A DNA stretch of 64,000 bases from Balanoglossus misakiensis (taxonomy: Eukaryota > Hemichordata): positions 10,044,001 through 10,108,000 of the forward strand of contig CM082577.2 of NCBI GenBank assembly GCA_040954595.2, read 5' to 3'. The first letter of the stretch is position 1, and each line of letters begins with the position of its first letter. The position numbers and the translations under genes are program-made. Positions 44,151 through 63,230 of the stretch are shown piece after piece. The notes beneath the pieces were generated by a model. It searched no databases, had not been told where the DNA came from, and saw nothing but the letters and a program-made list of their open reading frames with translations.

Positions 44151-47100
44151 TATAAATAATATGTTATGATCTAAAACTCATGGATTGACATGGCTATTGG
44201 ATTGTTTCTTTCTTTGCAAATACGAAGAAACACAAAGACACCATTAAAAGATGTTTTAAAGTTTATTAGGCACCTTGGGTAGTCCGTTGTGGAGAGGCTA
44301 TTCAATGTGAGTCGAGTACGTTATAACCTATAGCAATCCTCCTTCAACAACCTTTTTTTGGAAAAGGATCCGTTGGCGATTCGTCTTTACTTTTTGCGTG
44401 AAACGGTTTCTTGGGTTATAGTGATGAGTTGGGATCCGATAGAGCTATTAGTGTAGTTGAATAAGACCAGAGGTATATCTTTTGTTCTCGCAATACTGGT
44501 TGGATAGCAACTCCGTTAAATGGTAAATATCAATGGGGGCTCCTCGCCAGTGCTATCGGGCATCCAGGTCTGTCTTCTCAGATTTCTGTTTACCCTCAAA
44601 GAACTTGAGATTCTCACAGTGAGTATATACCACATCACATGCATAATGTAACAAGATCATCTGCCAACTATAAGGTGTCCACGGCATATTTTTCTGGGGC
44701 GATCTTGCATTTCGCAGTGTGAGGTAAATTTCAATAACAACTCCCGTCTTTGGCATTTGTGTATATGCGCGGTATTGGATTTGTTCGGCAATGAAATATA
44801 TAGGGTATCGAATTTGCCTGACATTAAGATCTAGGGTGTGGGATTTGCCCGATATTCAGATGTAGGTTATTGGATTATCCTTCCCCGGTTATACATGGGC
44901 ACAGCCGTGTTCGTCGTCGTAAAACGCTTAAACTCCTTATCGAAATAAACGATTAGTCACTGCAGAAAGAGTTAGGACGTTACCATTGGTAATGCCCCAT
45001 CAATTATAAGCGATGTCACAAACCTCCCGGGGGGTAATAGATTAGGGGACTGGAGCCTAATGAAAAATTTAGAACGCATGTTTAGTAGAAATATATGCAG
45101 CCTTTAATGAACCCAACGTTGTCGGTAGCCTTAAAGGGTAAAACTACACACTGTAAGTTGGGATTACGCTTTAGCATATGCTTATACGTTCATTATGTCT
45201 GAGAGATTATGAAGGAGCGCAATTAGATCAATTGCTCTGAGAGCATTGCTTTGTACGCACCACCAGAGCAACAACCCGCTGCCTTTAATCCTCCCCTGCA
45301 GGAACATCAAAAGGGCAATTCCATCTGAGAAAAACCAGAAATAGGTTCATACGACATGTCCCCGATTCCAGGCATGAACGCAGTATATCGATACACTTAC
45401 GAATGTCTTCCAGAATTACCTCGTTGCATTTCCCAATAAATTGTTGAAAATGTCAATGTTAATTGTATACGCACTCTCGTACAGTTTGTTCACACTAAAG
45501 ATGAGAATTCGACATACAGTTCATAAAATATATATTTTTTGACCCCTTACATTTCTCACTAATACGCACTATTGTCTGTAAATAGGAGCCTTATCTTGTT
45601 GATGTTTTGTTTCTGGTTACTTGGCAACAGGACAAACGCCCAGACTTTTGTGTTATGCTATTTTAAGGTTTCATAAAAATACGTTAGTCGAATTTCTCTC
45701 TTTGTGGGTTGACTGACTGCCTCTTATTTCAGACTCAACGATATGTGATGTATGCTTTTATTGACGCCTATACGACGATTCAACATTACAGCAGTGTTCA
45801 TGATTCTTGCAAGTTAAGTATCGTCTTTTTCACGTTTTCCACGAAGGGCAACCCAGGGTAAGAAACTGTCGACCTTTTCTCTAGAGGAAAGATGGACCAC
45901 TTATCTATCATTATTTCACGAATTTGGCATCCAGTTATGGTATAGCCACACGGTATTTCCCCGGTTATATTGGATTCTCCCAAATCCATAAGAATCCCTT
46001 GAATTAAGCATACAACGCTTCATCGCTGATTTGAGGAGGTATACTACATTAAAGCGCTCGTCACAATTAACACCGGTAATGTGATCTACAGTCAGAGGTG
46101 TTCTGTCAATTTTGATGGCGTTTATCGTGATGAAACCAACGGACTCAATCAAGTGAAACGAAGAATTACAGAGTATTGCGTGCTTTACTAACAAAATAGT
46201 GGGTAATGTTCCATCACAAAGCTTGGAAAACCAATAGATAGGCTGCCATACACGATGGTAAAAGCCGGTCTTTAAAGTGACGTGACTCACAGTATATATA
46301 TATATATATAGTTGGTATTGTTATCACGCGCGTCCTGGGACGCATTTTGCACTCAGAAAAGTAAACGACAATGGTGCAACGTGTAAATACACTAATGCGG
46401 AAGTTGTTAAGGCGCTTATCTTCCTCCATTGACAACAAATTTGTCCAATTTGCTCGTTCGACACGCAAGCAAACTGGGCCAATTCCTACGGGTAGAAGAC
46501 TGGCCACGCGCCATTCTTGCAGGGTTACTTTCGTATTCCCTACTGTGTTCTTCAATTCCTTTGCAACTTCGGGTCAAGCATTTTATTACGCTCATTTATA
46601 TAATGCTGATAATGTTGAGCAATCAATTCTATATCCAATCGCCTTCATCGCCACAGCTGAGCTTCACAATTTGACAGATTATGCGGTTTTATGAGTTGTA
46701 CCTTAAAAGAAATTACTTAATTTTTTTGAAATCATATAATATTCCGCCATTTCCACCATATACAGCAGATATTCACAACTTGTTTATGTATATTCTGGTT
46801 GTAGATTTAATCAACAGCCTACTATAACATTAACGGTAGGGAGGCAGGGGTCAATATGCTCATATGGTTTGATGCCAATAATTGAAAATCTACAAATTAG
46901 CAATATATTGTCACGAAGATCGTCACCGTCTTTCAGCGCAATTAGACTCTATTATAAGCTTCCCGTCGTACGTGCGCGAAATCAGCATCTCCAGCAAGTT
47001 TCATAAACTCGGCACAGTCATCTTGGAGTTTAGAGTGATAATTCCGCAATTCTTTAAATAAGCCAATGGATAATAATAAACTTGGTATTTTGAAAGGCTT

Positions 47101-49858
47101 CAATAGTTTCTCTGTGAAAATCAATCTCCTGTATACCACGTTTCATCCAACGTGCTGTGATTTCAGACAGTAAACACGTCGCTCTACTGAATGCATTTGA
47201 ATGATCAGTTCAGCATCAAGTATACTAAAGTGTTTAAGTCTAAAACAAGTAACCCCCTCCCTCCCCACCAACAGCAACTCTCGAATGTTCATACAAAATA
47301 TTGGCTTTGTTATAAAAACGGCGCCATTAAAACGTTGGTTTCCGCCGCCGGCCAAAAAGTAACAAGAAAAACGAAAATTGTCCATTTCCCACTTGTTCCA
47401 TATCGTTACCCCGTCCAGGAAAACACCAAGTCTATCACCGTCATGCGCCAGATTGTCAATCAGTAAAACAAAATGTATTGCGAACAAAAGACGTTGAGTT
47501 ATTTGCATTCGCCACAATATGCACGGGTTTAAAAAGGTATAACCTTGGTTGGTTGAAAGAATCGAAATGGAATCCGGAAAAGTATCTACATCTAGGCCAA
47601 TTTAGCAAATTTTAAACGAGGCCGTTTTCAATTTAGGTCGATGCTCGGGAAGTTGAAAGAAAAACATAGCAAACGTTCGTATTGTTACATGCTGAAGGGG
47701 AAGAAGGTACTTAACTTTTACAAGCTCTCAATGCAATTTGACCTTACAAATTGACAATGTGTACGATATGGAAATAATCCCAATAAAAACATTTCCCGAT
47801 GAGTGAATTCGTTCACCGGATATATTTGTAGCAGATTGGCCTTAGATGGCGGATATTTGGCATGATTCATGACCATCGATTTAAATCAAAATCCTAACCT
47901 CAGTTAACATTGGCGTCAAAAATACTACATTCGTCTCACAATCTTAATTTTATCAAAAAAGCTGGTTTCAAGCGTTCGAAACATCCCGTACCACACACGC
48001 ACGATTTATTCTTATTTGAAACTGAAATGACAACGTCACCCAACCTCCTCCTCCTCCTCCTCCTCCTCAAACAGAATTTTTTGAGGAGTGGAAAGTGTGG
48101 ATTATTATAACAGTCTGTTTTGATGCAAACTTAAAGTTTTGGTTCTCTTTTGAGTCCTAAGCTTGCTCTAACGGCTTTCATCCATGCATCTGTGTGTTTC
48201 CATGTTGTTCAAACTAAGCATGTTCTTGCGTGATCACGTCAAACATGTCACTCGAGTATTTCCGCTATAACCTGGGACTATCACCGATATACACCGATTG
48301 AAGACTGATTGATCTGTGCCTGTCCACAACCAAAATACGCTTCCTTCGAATGATGGTAAGTGCATTCGAGCAAGATTATTGCAATCATCATACCCATCCA
48401 CACATAAAAAAAATACAAAGCAACTGTGAACCTATACACCGATCTTCATCAGAGGGGGAGACGTATCTTGTGGATCAACTCGCTCAATTCATGCAGTCAT
48501 CCCTGAAGCTTCAGTGCTTCTCATATTGAAATGGAGAGATAATTTTGAGGCTTGCAATCAACCTCGCAGTATGAAGACACTGGTGATTCGCTGTACCCGG
48601 CTTTACCACCCCACGAGCACCGTGTATTTTTGGCATGTTAACGATTCCTGAACTAGACCTAGAAGCGGACTTTTTAACAAAGGCAATGTTTTTTGCCGTA
48701 ATGTCAGCGTTTCAGAACACATCATACCCATCTAATAGGATTTGTTCAAAGGCCCATGTTTGTTTACGTGGGCCGGTTTCTGTAGATATAAATAGTATGC
48801 ATTCTGTCCGCGCACGGAACCGTGTTTATTGGGAAGGAAATGGAAAACATGGAGTCAGCTGTGCATAACATAAGCCGCTTTAAGCTTGGTGATTGTTAAA
48901 TGCTCATGAGCTTCAACTTTTGGGATAATTATCGTGGTTTTTTTCAAACTGTGCTATCTTTAGCCCATAAAGATGTGTGTCCTAAAGTATCATGAACCCT
49001 ATAGTACGTTTTAACCAGATAAATAAGAAGTACCTCATCGTTATATGCATATTACTTTCCGTTGCAGGGAGGCATGCCTTTGATTTGCGTAAAACACCTC
49101 GCATGTCAGTGTTAAGTGCTTTTGGCAACAGTTGTAAATAAGACATCTGCGCATTCTTTCCTCGCGGTCGAAAACACCAATTTCTCCGCGAGCGTCACAC
49201 TTCCCGTTCTGAATATAAAAATACCATTCGCTCAATGAACCCACTCGGTGGATTAATCAACCGTTCAATTTTGATTACGCGAAACAATTAAAAAGAATAT
49301 AGGTCAACGCACGGGGCCGAGGGTCATCAGCGGGAATACGCGGTTATCAGGAAACAAACACGCAGCGCATGGCATTTTCAAAATGCAGTAGACCTTCAGT
49401 TATCAGTCTCAAAAGCACGCTTTCCTTTCTTCACTAACATCACTTACGTTCAAAACCGCTGCTATAGTATATCAATGGGCAATAATTACAACGCTGACAG
49501 TATGTTTCATACAGAGCAAACGAGTACCTGATAAGGGCCTTGCTACTTGTCCAATGACAAGGAAGAGTTACTAAACTATATGGCCGTGAATGAAGTCACA
49601 CGTACATGTAAGCAAACTTACATGTACATCAGGAAAATGACATTGACTTGCAAAGGGTATATTGTCAAATGTCACGTGCTAGTTCTCCTGAAAATCTGGG
49701 CCAGGGACGTAGATTATAGTGATGGTCACGTATTCTACTAGCATTCTCCCGAAACAGAGTGCTGATTACCACTATCAAGATAACCTATCTCTCAGTTCTA
49801 TAACTTAAAGGCCGCGTGTCGTCTCGTCTGCGGCTGCGGGTATGGTCCCATACAACGC
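44151..49858. other. Intergenic, no gene recognised
   Basis: Many open frames of 60-125 codons crowd the minus strand at 45800-46555 and 46942-47517, but none shows a family signature. A (CCT)n tract lies at 48043-48068 and a (TA)n tract near 46295-46310. Confidence 0.4.
48043..48068. repeat. (CCT)n microsatellite
   Basis: Eight to nine CCT units, uninterrupted. Confidence 0.9.
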
Positions 49859-49978
49859 TATTTATAACCAGAAAAAGTCGCGCCTGCTCAGTTCAGACAA
49901 CACTCCCCTTTAAGCGTGCGTCACAATTGTTTACACTTGCTCTCTCCGGAGGGGTTTTGACGTACAAATGGCGTCAGT
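49859..49978 (+). promoter_or_regulatory. Candidate promoter and tiny first exon
   Basis: TATTTATA at 49859-49866 is followed 30 bases later by a GCTCAGTTCAG initiator-like segment. ATGGCGTCAGT at 49968-49978 ends on a strong GTGAGT donor. The set looks like a TATA promoter with a short coding first exon (MAS...). No downstream exon is recognised. Confidence 0.25.
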
Positions 49979-52547
49979 GTGAGTTCGCCACCGACTCCGT
50001 CGATCGTTTAAAAATATCCACCAAGAACAAACCGCGACAATCAGCAGCAACAGGGGCCGGGGCTGTCACCTTTACCAATGCAATGCTCTGCGTGATCAAC
50101 TTCACGCCGCAACTTTAAAAACAGGGAAGAGGAAAAGAGAGGAGAGCGCAAAACGGAAACCGCAACTTTTCTCTGAACTGTTTTTAAAAGGGTTGGTTTA
50201 TAAGAATACCGGAGTTATTACAGTAACCCACCGTGAGGTAGAAATACTAATACAGGTTGTATCAGCCCCTCGCTAAGCACATCCACGTCGGAGTATTATA
50301 CCGCATTATTACAATAATGTGATACTGGCATTTGCAAGGAGATTTTAAAAAAAACCTCTGTATCATTTGCTAAATATGCAGGAAATGTGTGCTTAGCACC
50401 ATACAACGAACATATCAAATGCATCTCAGGAGCATAAAGCCATATTTGTTCATCTCAAAGATCAGGTGTAGTTACATTTTGTTTGACATTTCTCCTCCTG
50501 GGCTTAAGTTATGATATTGTTTCCGCTACAGTGGAAATAGAATGTATATCCCGAGTCATTGGTCAGGTACCAGTCAGGGGGATGTCATGCCGGAAGACAA
50601 ACAGATATATCAATTTTCCGGACAGCACCGTAAGCATGAAAGGGGAGTCCGTACGGTGAAAACTTAACCCGGTCTTTCCTGTATAAACCATATTTGCTTG
50701 ATAAAGATTGTAAGGTTGTCCGGCTCTTGTTCAGAAGTCATTTTAAGTCGCAGTGCAGGCGACATGCCGCGACAAACTGTGGTTAAGTCGATAATGTGTA
50801 GTATTAAGGTAATGCAGAGCCTACGGCGACGTGGCCGCGTTTTACCTCTTGAACTAGATGCGCACAGCCGCCTGGTTTCCAAGATTTAAGGGACTCGTGA
50901 TGAACTTGCGGAGTAGTTTGACAATTGCTGTTAAAATGAAATAGAGCTTGCGTGTGTACATGTATAAGAATCTACGTTCAGATGCATGTAACATTTCGCT
51001 ATGTGTTGGCATTTCGCGCAAGTAGCCTTGGCTTTATTTGAATCGCACTTTCTTCTAATGGAAATTGAACAGTTGTACGAATCCTTGTAAGATGACTTGA
51101 ATGATCCACTACTGTTCAAGTTTTGAACGCATGTCGCATACGCGTCGGTTTACACGTCGGAGGAACGGGTTGAGGAAAACAAGTCGATTTCTTTTGGATT
51201 TTTTTTACAGAAAGGTGGAGTGTTTGATTGACTTGAGTGCTTCGAGTTTTCTTTTTCAGTCTTTCTTTCGACTGATCTGTACGGTACATGCAGACCATGT
51301 TTGACAGCTACCTGCGAGGATCCTCATTTCCGATCTGCGCTTTGACATTGTTCGCCGAATCAACATTGGCGCCGGTTGCTATTTTTAAACATCCAGCAAA
51401 AGGATTGTCGGTGTGCGCGGGCGTCTAGTTCTTTTCGGGACACTCTTTTGATGAAAACCACTTTGTATTCTCTGGCCATTGATTTAGGAACTTGTCACAG
51501 TTCGTGACGTCATCGCCTGTCAATCAAAACAGTCAGAGAAACCACAGGCGAGAGAATACAGAAGGTGTGTGCTGAAATAGCAAGCGGACGTGTCTTGGTT
51601 TTTTTCAAAACTTCCTCAGAAATTCCCGATTGTATACTGAGACTCTCGGTGGCAAAGATAGGATGTAAAAGTGTTACATTTCGGAAACGTTGGCTCTTCC
51701 AAGAATCCCTCCAACGTAATCCGCCGTCGATCTTGCATATACAATGTAAGTTAGCGCAGCATTTCCGCACCGCAAACTGAACCAAGGCCGTTTGGAGTAG
51801 TGTGTCGAGGTTATTACTTACTATGTAGTAATAAAGCTAATTTTCTTGTACAACTGCCGTCGCGACATAGGCCCTATTGATGCCCGAACATGACCCCCAT
51901 GCTTTTCGTCTATTTCCACTCAATCTTTAAAGGTTCAAGGTTGCCGTGACGACGTGTTAATTAGTTTTACGTCAGCGGCGCCGTCGAAGCATCCCCTCGC
52001 GTTGTTCCATCAGCACGCACGGCAACTGACCCATGTCCATCAGATTGGAAAATGTCATGTCTGCTTATTGGAATAACGACATTCGGGTTGTTTGGCATGG
52101 AAATGCCCATGATGCGCACCGAAAACAAATCGTTTAAAAAAACTGATGTTGACTTTGATCTCTGCCTGAGGAAAACAGCAATTTATTCAGCTAACATGTG
52201 CATTAGGCTTGTGTATGCCCAGTGGGAAGTAACCGTTGTAACTTTGTGAAATTAGTGCTGTGAGCTAAATTTGCAGACGTGGGCACAGGCCCTCGTAGTA
52301 TTGATAGGATAGTACATGCGAATTTAATATGTGGAATAATGTGTTTATGACTTGCCTATTCAATAAAGAGTCATGGTTACATGGTCGTACTCTACATGTA
52401 CGTCCGTGTGGCTTCGCGAGTTTTGATCGAGTGCATTAAGCAAGCAAGACAGTAAGCTTGTCTCTTTGGAATGGTTCATTTGGGGTGTGGCAGTGTCCGT
52501 GCGCGTGCGCTTAGGAATTTGTTTGAATAAAGAACGAATGTGGGGAA

Positions 52548-56773
<4,226 letters not shown>

Positions 56774-56802
<29 letters not shown>

Positions 56803-57106
56803 CATACATACATACATACATACATACATACATACATACATACATACATACATACATACATACATACATACATACATACATACATACATACATACATACA
56901 TACATACATACATACATACATACATACATACATACATACATACATACATACATACATACATACATGTACATACATACATACATACATACATACATACATA
57001 CATACATACATACATACATACATACATACATACATACATACATACATACATACATACATACATACATACATACATACATACATACATACATACATACATA
57101 CATACA
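56774..57106. repeat. (CATA)n microsatellite
   Basis: About 83 units with one interruption (CATGTA near 56964). Open frames across it are artefacts. Confidence 0.97.
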
Positions 57107-58264
57107 GTTTACATGGTTTATGATAATTATGATTTAGTATATCATTTTGCAAATTGGACAATACTAGTAAGAACTTGTATCGAAAAATAAAAGAATAAAG
57201 GACCAAAGTTGATGAACCTTGAGACAGATATTGAGCGCACAGCTCTGTACAGAATATCAGAAAGTTAACATTAATAAGATAACGATCAAAGAAAGATGAT
57301 CACACAAAGTCCGCCAAATTGTTTAATGCAAGTTTCTCTATAATGGGCTTGTCTTGACGTGTATTGTAAATCATGTGAGGCATCTCTGAGAGTAGTTTGC
57401 TCGCAGTGAAAGGAACGATCAGAAACGTCACTGAACTGAATGGCTGTTATTTTCGCCAGAGCGACCTCGTGATGCTGAAAGCAACGCTGCAACCTGTCTC
57501 TGGGAAATCATTGAACACAATGCACTGTAAAACGGTGCGTGACAAAATCCCCTGTGTGGCAACAGTCGCTGAAGGCGATATAAGTATCTTCTTCAGAATC
57601 AAAGTCGACGAATCCGCCTTCGGATAGGCGCCGTAATTGGAGATTTTTATCAGGTTACTCCCTGTCGCTCTGCTGGAGAAATTGAATGGTACACGATGGC
57701 GCGCACGTACAATTTAGCAGACTACATGCTGGTGCATCATAGGCCGCTTTTCTAGACCACAAAGTGCCCGGATATGCGATTTTCCTCTTTTCCCGTCACC
57801 TGCTATGAAATGCCACCCGCGGGGAGATTTTTTCTTGAGCTCAGACGACCTTGACGTTGGGAATGCAAAATTTCAAGGAATAGCGCACCGGGGTGTCAAA
57901 ATTATACTGCGGTTCTTCTATACAGAGTCAAGTTGAAAAGTACGATGTTTTCCATGCGGGTTCTGAAATACTTTCCGCTTAAAATAATAATGTTAATCAC
58001 GTTCCGTGACGATATCTGTAGAGCGGTGTTTATCTTTCTCCCTATCTGAATTAAATTTTTGCCTGACCTGGGTTTTTTTCACGCAACTGCCTACCATGGT
58101 CTGAGTTGCTTGGCGTCCACGTTGCAGTCAGTTGCTTGTTGCGTGGACAGTTTATATGGACATGCAAAATATTAAAGAATTCTAAGTGAGCATTCCCGAT
58201 TGAGGAGTCAAAACCAACTAGAATCGGCATGACACACCCTGAGTTAGATTGAATCCTATGCATG

Positions 58265-58320
58265 AATGAATGGATGGATGGATGGATGGATGGATGGATG
58301 GATGGAACGATGGATGGATG
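58265..58320. repeat. (GGAT)n microsatellite
   Basis: About 13 GGAT units with one interruption, followed by a short (GGAC)n tract. A short (ATCC)n tract occurs at 58857-58875. Confidence 0.9.
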
Positions 58321-59039
58321 GACAACGGACGGACGGACGGGCTGCTGGTCGGGCCTTTGGTTGTCTGGGGGGACATAACATGTGGAGGGGGAAGAACTGA
58401 TTTAAAGTGTCCGTGGCTCTTGTAAAAGTGAGTGAAAGTGTTTTAATCACCTTGATTAGGACTTATGCAGGACTGAAGTGAACATTCGTAGTAATGGAAT
58501 TAAAGAAGGCTGTTCTAATCTTCCTGTACCATTTCTCAAAGCGCTTGAGAAATTGATAAAAGTGACGTCATTACTGACATCCACGGAACTACGCAAATGT
58601 CACTTGCTTTATAATTACTGACGAATCGAATTAGTTATTTTACATGTACAACTATTGGGGAATGTACGGAAATCAAGGTTTCATATCTTTATGAAAGGAA
58701 AGAGCGTTGTACATTCCAAATGTTTCTGGACTATAAACGTCGGCGTGTTGGTTTTTTTTGTCGCGTTTGTCACGCAAAATACATTTCCGGTTGGTGAAAT
58801 ATTACAGAAGAATGATGTGTTAAAATTGAGTCGCTCGATCGATTCACTCATACCAATCCATCCATCCATCCATCCGAATGGAGCCTCGTACAAAATTGCT
58901 TCCACGGTATTTTGTGAAATAGGGAAGATGCATATAACTGGGAAAAGATATTTGCGTGCTGTAGTGAAAGAAAAGAGGAACGTCACACTTCACAGAGAAA
59001 GCGAGGTGTAATTGTTACTGCGGGGATTAGCGAGGAATG

Positions 59040-59219
59040 ACGATGAATCCAGCGGCAGCGGAGCCTGACTAATTACCGACGGCGAGACAACCCGAGGGGA
59101 CGTCGAAACGTGACGGCCGTTCGCCGTCCCGCACGAACCGGACACAAAGAGAGACAGAGCCGCGATCGCGCGCATCCGTTTTAAAAAGAGTCGGAAAGAT
59201 TATCCACGCTCTAGCAACG
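59040..59219 (+). other. Candidate CpG-rich 5'-leader exon with strong donor
   Basis: GC-rich, CpG-rich sequence ending CTAGCAACG|GTGAGTA, one of the best donors in the right half of the window. No clear open frame leads into it, so it would be untranslated. No TATA box is obvious, which is normal for CpG promoters. Confidence 0.25.
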
Positions 59220-61800
59220 GTGAGTACCCAACTTCCGCACCGAAGACGTTGAGATTGTCTGCGATGTCCGCCGACAGTCTCTCCGACACACACACACACG
59301 AGCGCTATTTTTGTGTGCCTGTGTTGTGTGGAATTCCTTTTTTGGTCGGATGAACATTAAGGATGTGCGACAATGTGAATTGTATACGCGCGGCCGTGCG
59401 GCAAACCACGGGTTCCGCGACACGTTAGGGAACTTTCGGTAACACCGCACCGAGAAAGGTCGATGGGGATCGTGGAGGAATCTGGGGATCATATTTTACA
59501 AGCTTGTTCCTGATGGAGGGTCGCACTTAAAAAAAATGTCATATGGTATAGGGAAGCTGTTTAGACGAGGGAATTTGTGTTTTATTAATTTATCACCCAT
59601 GGCCCCGAAATGCACCACTTCGCCTGTATCCAGAGTGTTTGGGAATCTGTGAGATTTCTTTTCGGTGCTCTTGAGTTGCATTTCGGGCGTGCAACAAAAG
59701 AAAAAAAGTGAAAAACTTTATATTTTACTTTTTTCAGGAAACCTGACAACATTTAAACTTTAATACCTTTTCAAACGACCTATTTTTTGTTGTATCGACC
59801 GAGAAAGTTTATGCAACTTGAACGACTTTCCCTTGCACTAGCTACTACGACGAGCTGGGGGGAGAAAATCTCCCCCGGCCTCAGTCATGGCATTATGCGA
59901 TGAATGCGGTACGTCTGGTGACTTGTGACTGCCTCCGGGAGGATAATCCAATAAACAAGAGAGACTGCAGATGTTGTGCCTGTTTGCGTGAAATGCTCCC
60001 GGAAAAATTATGCAGATTTGTCCAGGCATGGGATTTCATCAAACGCGCCCACGAAACGCGTCCATCATGTGCACGACACATCGCGCACAGGGTCGATCGA
60101 TCTCGCAAACAAAGTCGGTGGCCAGACTTAATAATCTCGCTTTGGTAGACGTCCATGCTATTTTTATATCGGCATAAATATGGATTACTAGTAAGGTTGC
60201 TTATGAGGTTCCCGTTAGCCTGGAACGGCTTGGTTTAAAATTCCCCCCCAAAAATGATTTTGTATGTTCTCAATGCAAAAGCCGTTTCTCATAATTTTTC
60301 AAACTTTCTCAGCAAGTAAACACACTAATGACGTACGTGTAATTGCAGAACGACAGCGCGTCTACAGAAAATAATGTTTTGATGTGCGATCTGATCACGG
60401 TGTCGTGCCGCGGGAAATGGCGATGCACGTATAGTGCAAGCAGAGGTCAATATAATACAAAAGTTTATGTGATGATCTCTGTACAGTGTACTCCGAAGAC
60501 TAAATTAAAGACTCACGTATACGCTCGAACGTTCATTGAGATTGCTCTGTGCTCGCTTCCCGACAGTGTGATGTCATAACAAGAGAAAATACGTGACATG
60601 TGGCAGGTTTGCATTTCATACTGACTAGTCTATCATTATGTATGTTTATGAACAGTAATTTGTTCAGTGCTAATACTAGGCCCTGGAAGCTTAGCTGCGA
60701 GCCTAACCACGTCTTTCCATCAGAGAGGCTTGTTCAGACTACCGATACTTATCATTCTAGATTTTCCCTCAAAAACAAGATGATATAACGCCTCTTTATC
60801 ATTAGAACGGATGTACATACGGTCACTGAAATTGACTTGAATATACAGTGGAAAGGACGGTTCTGCTCATGGCCACGGGGTGGCGCATCTTTTTAACATG
60901 ACCCTCAAGAGAAAATGCGTGATTGGTTAGATATACCCATCCTTGGAATGGATGTGCCTATAGATTTATAAAAGTGCGCTGTATACACAGTACTTTTATA
61001 CAGTGGTGGTACAGCGGGTTTCGCGGACCGACCTGGCGTGATTCGAATTCGTCGTGCTGCAGGAAGTTGAAGAACAGGAACTGCTTTTGATTCACAGAAC
61101 AAATAACGCAGAGAAAAAAATAGGCACACGTTAAAGCTCATGGGGCTTGAATAAACTAGACAGATGTGCGTCATGTTCATGTTTGTATAATCTTTCCCGA
61201 CGGGGGATGTCCTACGATCTCAAAATGTTACTTTAAAATTAATGAATGTGAATGAATCACACACACCCCGGTATTATCCCCATTATTCCTCCGTTGAATG
61301 AAAGTTTTAATATCCATGTTCTATTTTGGCAAATATTCTCCTTTACAGAAAAAAGCACATGATAACATCCGGTGGTGATGGTGTATCGGTATGGAAAATT
61401 AGGATATTGTATTAGTCCTTATCACGCCGCACATAACCGTAATTCTTTTCCAAATCATGAATATTTCATTCATGCAAGGAAATATTTCGGCCATCAGAAA
61501 TATTTTTAGTTAGGCTCTTTATTCAATTCAACCGCACGGTAAAGGTAAGACTTTTTGCATGTCAGAGAATGTGTGCATGCTTTGGAATGGTACAGACCAT
61601 GTTGGCATGTAACTTGGGATGATACGATATGAAAACTGAAGGATAAAAAGTTAGAGAGTAGAGAGAGTTTCTTTTGTGGGATATGTTTGCTTAATAAAAC
61701 GCAAATTAAAATTTGCGCTACTCGGTCACAAGGGGATAGCCTGCTGGTGTAAGTTTAGGAAAAACGTTTTTGCTTTTTTTCAAATGAGGTTAGCGCGCAC

Positions 61801-61902
61801 GTCACACCGCGCACGTTGACAGGAAGGGTAGCATGTTTACACTTTTTGCCGTGACAACTCGACGTGACACCGCGCGTGAGTGCCCTGGGCGTGATACCGC
61901 GC
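61801..61902 (+). repeat. Three copies of GTSAYACCGCGC
   Basis: GTCACACCGCGC at 61801, GTGACACCGCGC at 61864 and GTGATACCGCGC at 61891, all in the same orientation within 102 bases and unevenly spaced. They could be binding sites for one factor or a decayed minisatellite. Confidence 0.5.
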
Positions 61903-62999
61903 GCAGTTGCTTTGACGTGTGCTTTCAGTTGTCAGTTTTGCAGTTTAATGTTGAAAAATACCAAAAAAAATCTTTGGAATTTCCGCCAACGCAACAGCTG
62001 AAAACATCCCGCACACAACGCGTGCAACGGGCGCAATGCGTATAAATGCAAAGAGCTTTGTCTGCGACATCACGAGTGCTTAATAGTTAGTCTTACATGC
62101 GCCACTTAGGGAATATTACAAGCATTTTCACCGGATTAACTGGCGGCATAAAATATGTGTGGGCCTACACTATTTCACAGGTCATCTCGAGGTGGAAGTA
62201 CCACGGGACTCGGAGACGTAAGCCGAGGGGATTGCAAGTTCAACAACAAGTTATTAACTGAAGGGAATAATAGTAAACACACGAATCTTTCACCCACGCT
62301 CTTTCCCCCCGTCGATTCTCGTTCGGGCAATATGCACAGTGAATATACCCTCCTGGCTATTGTAAGAAAACGTGCACACTGCCGTTTCAGATTAGAATGG
62401 TGGACTGTGAGGGCCACAGAAGATAGCAATGATTACAAAAGTTGTGTTTCATAGGGGAAGGTCTCCCCTTGAAAAGTGCCTTTGAAAAATGATGTGTCAA
62501 AAACGCAGGCCACCCGAATGTAAGAATGTGCCTTTTCCATTTGTACTGTATTTCATGTATAGCCTCGTTTGTGCGCATGAGCTCCCCAGGAACCCCCTTT
62601 AGCGCAACTTATTTCAAAGCTGGCGAAAAGAAAGAAAAGTAGATGCTTGTCAATGTCTTTTCACAACTGACTTTTATTTACTTACTAATTTATTTATTCA
62701 TTTTCAACAACAGTTGATTTAAATGTGTTTCTCTCAGTGCGCGACACTGTCCGATTGTTCACCCAACTCCTTTTTGTTTCTTTTTTAGGTTTCCAAAGGT
62801 ATATGCTGATACATGCGTTCTTCCAAAGTGGTAATGGAAAAGTCGAATCAGTGTGTGACCATTAAACATGGATTTTCAACTCCGCCGTGCACGAAAGTTA
62901 TTGTTTCAAAGGGACTGGGTTATCGACGATGATTCGTGTGCTCTCAAACCACACGTCGACTTTTTTTTTCTTACAAATAACCGCGTGGGGTAGCCTGAA

Positions 63000-63230
63000 T
63001 CGACCCGTCGTTACTTCTACTCCGTCAGCCGAAAGTAATAACGTCTATTCAACGGATCGAGCCCAGTGCCCCCAACGCTGTGCTGGGGTGACGCAAAAAC
63101 GAGCCGACGAAAGGGCGAGGGGCCGGGGAAACAGCGCGAGAATCCGCGCTCAATGGGACGCCCGCTCGCAGTCGTCTCAGTATTACGCGGGGCATTGGTG
63201 TTTGCGCAAACTTTGAGAAATTGAAAAACG
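63000..63230. other. CpG-rich island
   Basis: High GC and many CpG in an AT-rich neighbourhood, with no recognised coding sequence. It may mark a promoter. Confidence 0.35.

Noticed and set aside
45798-47517. Cluster of minus-strand open frames of 60-125 codons
   Set aside because: Overlapping in several frames with no family signature or good exon borders; kept as unexplained rather than called a gene.
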